Of a stretch of DNA of 64,000 nt, positions 27,301 to 36,300 are shown in pieces. Origin of the DNA: Coccinella septempunctata (lineage: Eukaryota; Arthropoda; Insecta; Coleoptera; Coccinellidae). Below the pieces are notes generated by a model. It was not told the origin of the DNA. It ran no database searches and saw nothing but the letters and a program-made list of their open reading frames with translations. How positions within the stretch are numbered: the stretch's first letter is position 1; every line of letters starts with the position of its first letter. The stretch is from assembly GCF_907165205.1 (NCBI RefSeq), contig NC_058191.1, positions 43,866,943-43,930,942 of the forward strand, read 5' to 3'. The position numbers were made by a program, and so were the translations under genes.

Positions 27301-30300
27301 AGGCAGCAGTTGTTTTTTGGGATGAGATTTCTTGTGGCCACAATTACTTTCTCGTTTGTGATATATAAAAATTAACTACTCATGAGGTAATGAGGATAAT
27401 ATAATCGATAAGGTAAATACAAAAATTCAAAAACGTTTTTAAAATCTCCTAATGACGGGAACGTATGGAACACTTTTCCTGCTTTCAACTCATATTAGAA
27501 TGGTCGATTCAATTAATGAGTTCAAGTTGAAAGCAATTCGTTCAATTCTTCGTTCGTAAGAAAACTCATCCCTAAATCAACATCTTCCTTTTCCATCTAG
27601 TAGCGAAACAGCATTTAGAGCCCTCACTAATTGAAGTTTATCGACAGCCGTGTAGCAGTAATGAGAGGTCAAGTGGTCACACCTCAAGGACTTGGAATAG
27701 TCGGTATTAGGGTCTCTGTCGACAGGGAATCCAGATTGGGATTCACGCTTACACGTCAAGGTGGATGGTAAGTGATCAATTTTTATTATTGGGTTATTTT
27801 CCCAAATAAACGCCTAGATCCCGATGGTTTATTCGAACGGAGCTAACTTTGCAACCTTCGATTTTTCATCGTGAGATACTCATAGGATACACTAGGATTA
27901 ACCGCATTTCAATTAAATTATCTGCAGTAGATCAAGCGGTGAATTTCATAGGTATAAGAAGATCTGTTTTATATTCTTCCAAATCCTCCCATCTTCATTT
28001 CAAATAAATAGATTACCAATAAAAGCAAAACTTTGAGAAAAAAGCTCTCCGATGCCACCACCATTTACATTCAGATATCCCAAGCGAAAACAAGAAATGC
28101 ATGTACGTCTTTCGCCGAAAAAGTACCAGAACCGTCTTTTCTCTCCGCCTGTACAGCTCGGCAAGTAAGAACTAATTAGCAATTAGGCCCGCGGAACGCT
28201 CGCTCCATATTCCTGGAATTTCAGCAGATTAAAGCTCCTGCTCTCCTAGGGCCTGGTATTCTTGAAGTTAAAAACACAAATAGAAACCAGGCGCTTGTTT
28301 AGAAAGGAACGAACGCCTGCGGGGGTCGGTATAACTTGCGATAGTTATATATTCTCTGAAATTCATCCTCAGACGGAGATGGTCTAGGATTTCCCGCTCA
28401 ATTACACATTGTTTCTGTTCTGAACTCTGAACCGGATAGACTTTCGCAAAAATAAGCATTCGCAGACTTCCAGGTTCATGATAAATTATGCGATTACGTT
28501 GGGAATAGTTGCCTCTACAGGCGCACCGAAGTTTATTCGATATCCAACTGAAAGACTTGATATACAACAGGATATTCTTCAACTTGGAGCGTACTTGATT
28601 CGATATTCATCGTTCAAGTTCTATATAACTTCAGTAATTTGCTCAAAAAAAAAATGATGCAAAGTATGAAAATGTGTAAAAAAGTTCAAACATTTATAGC
28701 GCAGATTACAAAAATCATTTGATTAATTATTATGATACTTTGATACTTCATAGAAGATTTTCGTATGTTTAATACTTATGTTCGGAAGCGTAAGACAATA
28801 GTCAACTGAGTTCTGCGATAATACAAAATTACATGAAGTTTACTATTTAATTCTGGTTGAACGTTATGTATTAACATCGCTTGATAATAAATGAAAATTT
28901 AATTTATATACCCTGAATATTTGCCTGCATTTTTTGATGTTATATTGATCAACACTCATATTGTAATATGATTTTGAGAGATTTCAACTATTCAGATTCC
29001 ATTCAGGTACTTACTACAAACCCTCCCTAATATGAAATATTATTCACCGGTTGGAAATTTTATGTAGATTTATTTTCATGTGATCTGTTATTTTAATCGA
29101 TAATTCCTGTGAATAAGGGCCAATACAGTCCTGTTGAAGTCTGTTGATTAGAATTGAAATGGAAGAATACAATAAGAGTTTTAGCCGAAACTCATCTCTA
29201 CGAGAGCTCTTGATCTAATTAAGAGAGGGGATTATTTAATTGGTTGAGCCATATCTCACCCCCATTGCGTTTTAAACGACGTCGTTAGCTTCGCGATGAC
29301 AATTCCGAACATCGGGACCTGAATGAATTTGTAGATTCATTACAAAAATCGAATGTTTCGCAATATTATTGATTCAAGATCAGAATGGATTTCAAATTTT
29401 TCCTTCATTTATATTCAATGATAATTTAAGTGAAAACTTCATTATTATTCCATGTGGATGATACATATCAGCAATTATTTACAAAACTTACAACATCCTC
29501 GTGAAATGCGATACATATAAATTTATTTATAATTATATTTATAATTTGCATTTTCCTTCGAAGATTTCATGCTGCATTATCATTTACAGATGAGTAGAAG
29601 GCTCGCTTGAAAAGACAAATACATAATCCATTTTTACAAGACTATACTATCTATTTGTATGTATCTATCAATAACTGTTCTTGATGAATGTGAGCAAATA
29701 TCAATGAGTTTAAAAAAGATAAACAAAAACCCAGTAAATAAATAAAATTCGACTACTTTCTATCTAGGTTCGACGTATTGGTAAATGGAGGAGGTGCAGT
29801 AACTCTACAATTCCAAAGATCTCCTTTCAAACCCCTCACTAGGACAGTATTCGTGCCATGGAATCAGATAGTAATCCTTGCCCCAGTGCATATGCAGCTC
29901 AACGACGATTCAGACATATCTAATTTACATACAAGGTGAGAAACTCGATCAAATGTTCTTCAACCGCAATGCTTTGTATTATTACTTCGTAATATGTACG
30001 TCATGTCCCATATTGTTCCAGAAGCTTGAATCGGAAAAAATCCTGTTTCATTGTCATTTATTCTGCTAGCTAAAAATTCAACTATATATTTAAAGGATAA
30101 GAAATTGTGGAACACATAACAAAATAGTTGAATCTCAGTTGAAATTGACATAAGTAAAGAGTAACTTCACAAACCAAATTGAAAGGTTTTCAAAATATGA
30201 AATATTATATTTTATTTAGTCAAGAATCACGAATTGAAGAAATAATCTTCAATATAATTTAACTCATCAACTGGGTATTATTCCAGTTTCTTGGCAAGAA

Positions 30301-33300
30301 ATCCAGCCATCAATTTCCCTGGTGTATCCCGCTCACTATTCGGACCAAACGGAGAAGTTATCGAAACATGCCAAGACCACGATCCTTTCGTTCTTTCTCC
30401 CATAATAACGAGCACTTGGATGCCAGAAGTTGTGGGCGGCGTACCAGGACGTTCTGTAATCTTCGCTGAAACTCAAATCGTACAAGAATCTATCCCTATT
30501 CCAGGATCGGATTTGCACCTGATGTACCAATCTTCACAGGCTAGTGGTTATTTGAGCTCGATATATATGAAGTTGACTGGGTCTTCCATACCAGAAACTT
30601 TAACTCACGTTCATGTCAGAGTAGAGGTAAGACAATATTGATTATCGTCTCATATGTGTAATTTATAGTTACCTATGTTGGTTTGAGGAGAAATATTTCA
30701 ACCAATAATAATAATAATTCATCTTTGGTACGTATACTTATAGATCATGTATAATAAAGAAGGATTCTATTTGCAGGTGGAAGGTTCCCTCCACGTTAAA
30801 ACATACGAAGCTGATCCAAATCTTATCCATACCTTCGCCTGGAACAAAAGGAATGTGTATAAACAAAAAGTATACGGAATAGTCTTAGCGAAGGTATCGG
30901 TGGGTTACGAACACTCAACTTGTCCAGATTTGGTGTGGGAGACACAGACGGCATCTCTAAAAGGATTCGATGTGGACATTTCTGACATAGGTGGATGGAG
31001 CTTGGACATTCATCATCACTATAACTTCCACGAAGGAATCCTCCAGAAGGGCGACGGTACAACCTTGCACTTTAAACAATATCCAAGAACGGTTCAAGTT
31101 GTCATGGGCACTGGTCTTCAGAGACCACTAGATTGTCCTGGTCGTTGCGATGGACCCGCCAAAGATAGCAAACTGTTGACTCCTGGTTCTCTGACCAGCG
31201 GTCATGATGGCAGTATTTACGTTGGTGACTTCAACTATGTCAGGAGAATAACACCTGAAGGAAACGTTTATACCGTGCTTCAGTTGAGGTGAGTCAGTAT
31301 AATGAATTAACGCACTAATCCGAGTCATTCGGTACCCCGCATTGAAATCAAGACAGACATCAATAATTTTTTCATACCGGAGCTTTTACGACAAGATGAG
31401 AATTCATAACAAACTCAGCTCAAGAGAGTTAGAAAGCTCTCTTGGTCAGAAGACCAAGAACATGTTTAGTTTTCATGGGCCTTTGGCTACCATGGAAGAG
31501 TCATAGTTGCAAAATGTAACTATCAACTGACTATATTGAAGTGAGAGAGAGTAAAGAATAAGAAACAGAGTTTAGACTACTATTTAATCCGACAGGAAGG
31601 TTTCAAATGTCTGATTTCAATTGCAGGCGGAATACAGCACCCATGGGGAATGTTCGTTCAGTTCTTCAATTAAGGGGAACATTTAAATTTATTATGTGTG
31701 TCGTTCGTGCAGGCAATTAACAGAATTATTTTATAGATCGTTTTTACAGCACACGCGGCAATAAACATATTTCACAATGTCTGTTCCGACTACTAGATTG
31801 CCTCGAAGGTTATGATGATTATGTGCCACATTTTCCTTCTACCTAACGGGCGAACATCCTCAGCAGTTGTCCTATGCATGAATGATTAACAGAAATAATT
31901 ATCACTTCCTGAATATTCGAATTTAATATTGAAGTATAATAACTACTCATACAGTAAATTCGATTCAAATCTATGAGTCTCGAGTTGTGCACTGACAAAA
32001 ACCGTCTGCCCCATAAGTGAAAATTTCGATTTTTAAACTTTTTTTTCTTCTAGTGCCACACAAGTTGCATATCAATATTTCCTCACAATATCTCCAGCTG
32101 ATGGACATCTCTACGTGTCAGATCCAGAAAAACATCAGATTTTAAGAGTGCTCTCCTTAGAACAAGTACAAGATCCAAGCATAAATAGCGAACCGGTAAA
32201 ATCAATAAAAATTTAAAAAAAATCATTTTTGAGTAATGGCAATTTTCAGGTCGTAGGAAATGGAGAACGTTGTATACCTGGGGATGATTCTCAGTGTGGA
32301 GATAGAGGATTAGCCAAAAATGCAAGGTTAGCCCATCCGAAAGGGATAGCTATAGCGGCTGATAAAACTATGTACATTGCCGATGGAACGAACATCCGAG
32401 CTGTCGATCCGAATGGTATAATTCACACCCTGATAGGAAATCATGATCATCACAATCACTGGAGTCCTATTCCTTGTAGAGGAGCCATACCAGCTAGCCA
32501 GGTAAAAACACGTTCGTAATTATAATAAGATACCATAGATCCCGCAGTAGCACAGATGAGGCAGGATAATCAACAAATTACCGATAAAAATTTCTGATTA
32601 ATTTAATTCCATCAAGAAATTCAGTAAATTGTCCTGATTTTCGATTTTTCCTTACAGACACAGCTGCAATGGCCAACTGGGCTGGCACTCAGTCCTTTGG
32701 ACGGATCGTTGCACTTTTTCGACGATCGTCTGGTATTAAAATTAACTGCCGACATGAAAGTGAAGGTTGTAGCTGGAACGCCACTACACTGCCACAAAGA
32801 AGACAACCTAACCCGCGTAAATAACGAAAACATTTTAGGAACAGTGTTAGCGTTGGCGTTTTCTCCTCTTGGTGAATTGTATATTGCTGAAGCAGATACT
32901 CACAAAGTAAACTATATCAGGGTCATTGATTCTGCAGGTAAATTGACGCATTTTGCCGGCAAGGTTCAAGACAAAGAAAGAAATAACTGCGAATGTGCTT
33001 CCAACTTAACAACGGTGAGTCCTAGCAGATCAACGCATGATCCTGTTCTTCCTTGTCTATGTTCATCGGTCGACGAGTTGACCAGTAATGCAGAAACTCT
33101 CTTGTCCTCTAATGCGAAATTCCAAGCCATCTCGGCCTTAACTGTTTCCCCAGATGGTGTCTTGAACGTTGCCGATCAAGGTTCTCTTCATATTCTTGCT
33201 CTTCAACATTATTTACCCCAACACGATGAAAATGGGGAATTCAGGATACCCTTTCCGCCTTCTGGCGAAATTTATGTTTTCAATCGGTACGGACAGCATG

Positions 33301-36300
33301 TTGCCACCAAAGATCTGGCTTCTGATAAAACTAGGTATTCATTTTTGTATTCAAAAAATACCAGTTTTGGAAAGTTATCGACAGTGACGGACAGTTCAGG
33401 AAACAAAATACAATTCCTAAGGGATTACAGCAATATGGTTTCATCAATTGAAAACACTCAAGATCACAAATCTGAATTGAAGATCTCTGGAGTGGGGTAT
33501 CTTGTTAAACTGTCTGAAAGGGGACGCTCTGAAATAGAATTAGACTACGACATGAATTCTGGACTACTGACCAGTAGATCTGGGGTGAGTTAACTAGAAA
33601 TTTGTTCAATGAACAGTACCAAGAATACTTTCATTCAATTTTAAGGGCGGTGAAACTTTCATCTATCATTATGACTGGATGGGTAGAGTTACGAATGTTA
33701 TCTTGCCATCTGGTGAAACTTTAGAATTATCATCCGAAATATCAGACAATAAAGAAGGATTCGAAGTAAGAATAAGCAAACCTCATTCCAAATTAACTAT
33801 AATTGATGAAGCCAACAAGGGTGTTATTCTACAAAATGGTAAAAATTTAATTATATATGCCATCATTGAAACCTCATTTGAAATTTCTACGTTTTTTTTT
33901 TTGTAGGAGAGTCGATTATAACTGCACAGAAATTCATAAATTCAAGTCTGTATGCGATGTCTTCTTGGGGAAGTCAAGTGCAAGTATCTGCCTTGGCAAA
34001 ACATCCTTTACTTGAAGCTTCTTTACCGGTAGAAGCGGAAATGCTACCGGTTTGGTCTCAACAGAGTGTTTCATCGGGGGAAGACATAACTAATAATATG
34101 TTGTTGAAATTCAGCCTTGTAGGAGACGTAAGGAATCCACAACAGACTCTTTGCAAAGAGATATTTGTTAATAACTCGAAAGTATTAGGAATCGAATTCG
34201 ATCAATTTACAAGCAAGGAAACGTTTTATGATCATGATAAAATGCCCATTTTGACAATAAGTTACGATCCATCAGGTCTTCCTTTATCGTATAGACCTCA
34301 CAATGGTGCAGACAGTGTGAATATTTCTTACGATCATTTCAATAGGTAAGTACCAATAAAATTACCTATACATATAGGTAAAGTTATTACGTTAATTTTG
34401 ACTATTTCAGAATTGATTCATGGAAATGGGGCATATCGGAACTAAAATACAGCTATGACCGTCATGGTCTTCTCTCAGAAATCACAAGCTCTTTAGATGG
34501 TACCCAAACCTTCACCTATAACAGTTGGAACCTTCTATCCAAAATAACCTTAGCAAGCCAAAGGAGCTTCTCCCTATCCTATGACGAAGATGGTCGTTTG
34601 AGACACGTGGTCCTGCCCAGTGGTACTAGACATTCCTTCAGTCTTCAACCCTCCATAGGGTTCCTCAGGGCGACCTATACTCCTCCAGACAGCAGTCGAT
34701 TTTACCTTCAGCACTTTACCCATTCGGGTCAAATCCTTCAAACAGTCTTCCCAGGTGATGGTGCGCGAGTTGTCTACAGATATCACAATGACGGAAAACT
34801 GAAGGAGGTTATCTATGGTGATGGCAAAGTTGTTTATCACTATTCCGAGATCACTGGATTACCGAGCCAAGTGTCGCATATTGAAAACGACCTGGAATAC
34901 CGCTGGGACTTCCAATATGTCAGAGGATTGTTGATGGAAGAGAGAATCGACTTTAGTGCCAAAACGGCTCTGAGCAACGCCAAGTTCACATACGACTACG
35001 ACAATAATTTCAGACTTGTATCTGTTCAAGGAAGAATTGGTGGACAGAATCTTCCTCCCCACATTTTGGCCTATAACTCAAAAACTGGGGGTTTACAGAA
35101 TGTAGGACCATTCACAGTTAATAAATCGAAACCTAACGAAACATTAGTGTTTGACAAAAAGGCTACATTCTCTCGACATATCAATTCAAGATTTTTGGAG
35201 ACGCAAGTTTCTTTGACATTCCATGGTATGGAAGTTTTCAGAATGGAATTCAGTCATGACATGCATGGGTAAGAAAATTTACAGAATTAACAGACAATAT
35301 ACGTGTATATCTAGGTATATAACATGTTGACGATGTTGACGCTTATCGACAACATCAGCTGCTTTGATAAAATATAATAATTTATACGCAATACTGTCTT
35401 TATGAAAATACGTATGATTGCAACGTTTCTATCTACACTTTTTGCAGTAGGCAAGGCTCTACAAACTAGAACTTTATTCTCTTTGAACCATTATTCGTTT
35501 TACCAAAATAAGGCTTTCTTTTCCTTTATACTTGATTAAATAATACTCATAATACTCCATAAAATGATTTGTCTAGATCTTAAGAAAGATCTTGAAATGA
35601 AATATTACTTTTTTCAGCCGAATTTCTCAGACAAGAACATACACAAGAAATGTAGGAGTTAATTCCTATACAAATGTCAAAAACTATACGTGGGACTGTG
35701 ATGGTCAACTTCTTGGCGTGGAAGCCCAAGAACCTTGGGGCTTCAGATATGATGACAATGGGAATATGCTATCTCTTACTTACAGGTAAAATCATGACAC
35801 ATCCATAACCCAAAAAAACAAACTTTCATAGAAACAAATTGTAATGCAATTCATTAATAGGCAAAAATATATTCATTACTGTTCAAACGTAGGAAAATGT
35901 TTCTTCAGATATAACGGAGATAAAATGAAGGTCCAAAAGTCCAAACCCACTACACAACTATGTTTTATTTGAAGGCTGACATGTTTCGGGGTAGTGTCAT
36001 CGTCAAAGCCTTTAATCAAATAAAAATGATCGGTTTGAAAGAAATGATTTCATATTTCCTTGCAGCAGGAGTCGATATGAAAGATCAGAAATTAGATAAT
36101 GCGACAGATATAAATTAAGTAAAATCTGAATTAAAAGTTTTGCATATTTCTGGATGAATGCTAGTGAAAATTATCTTTTCACCTAGAATTTTTTCTTTGA
36201 AATCAGTGAATCGTGGGAAATTTAGATTTTTGTCAGGTATAAATTAATTATAGTTGAATAGCTAAATTTGAAGATTAATCCTATGTTTGTTGAGAATAAT

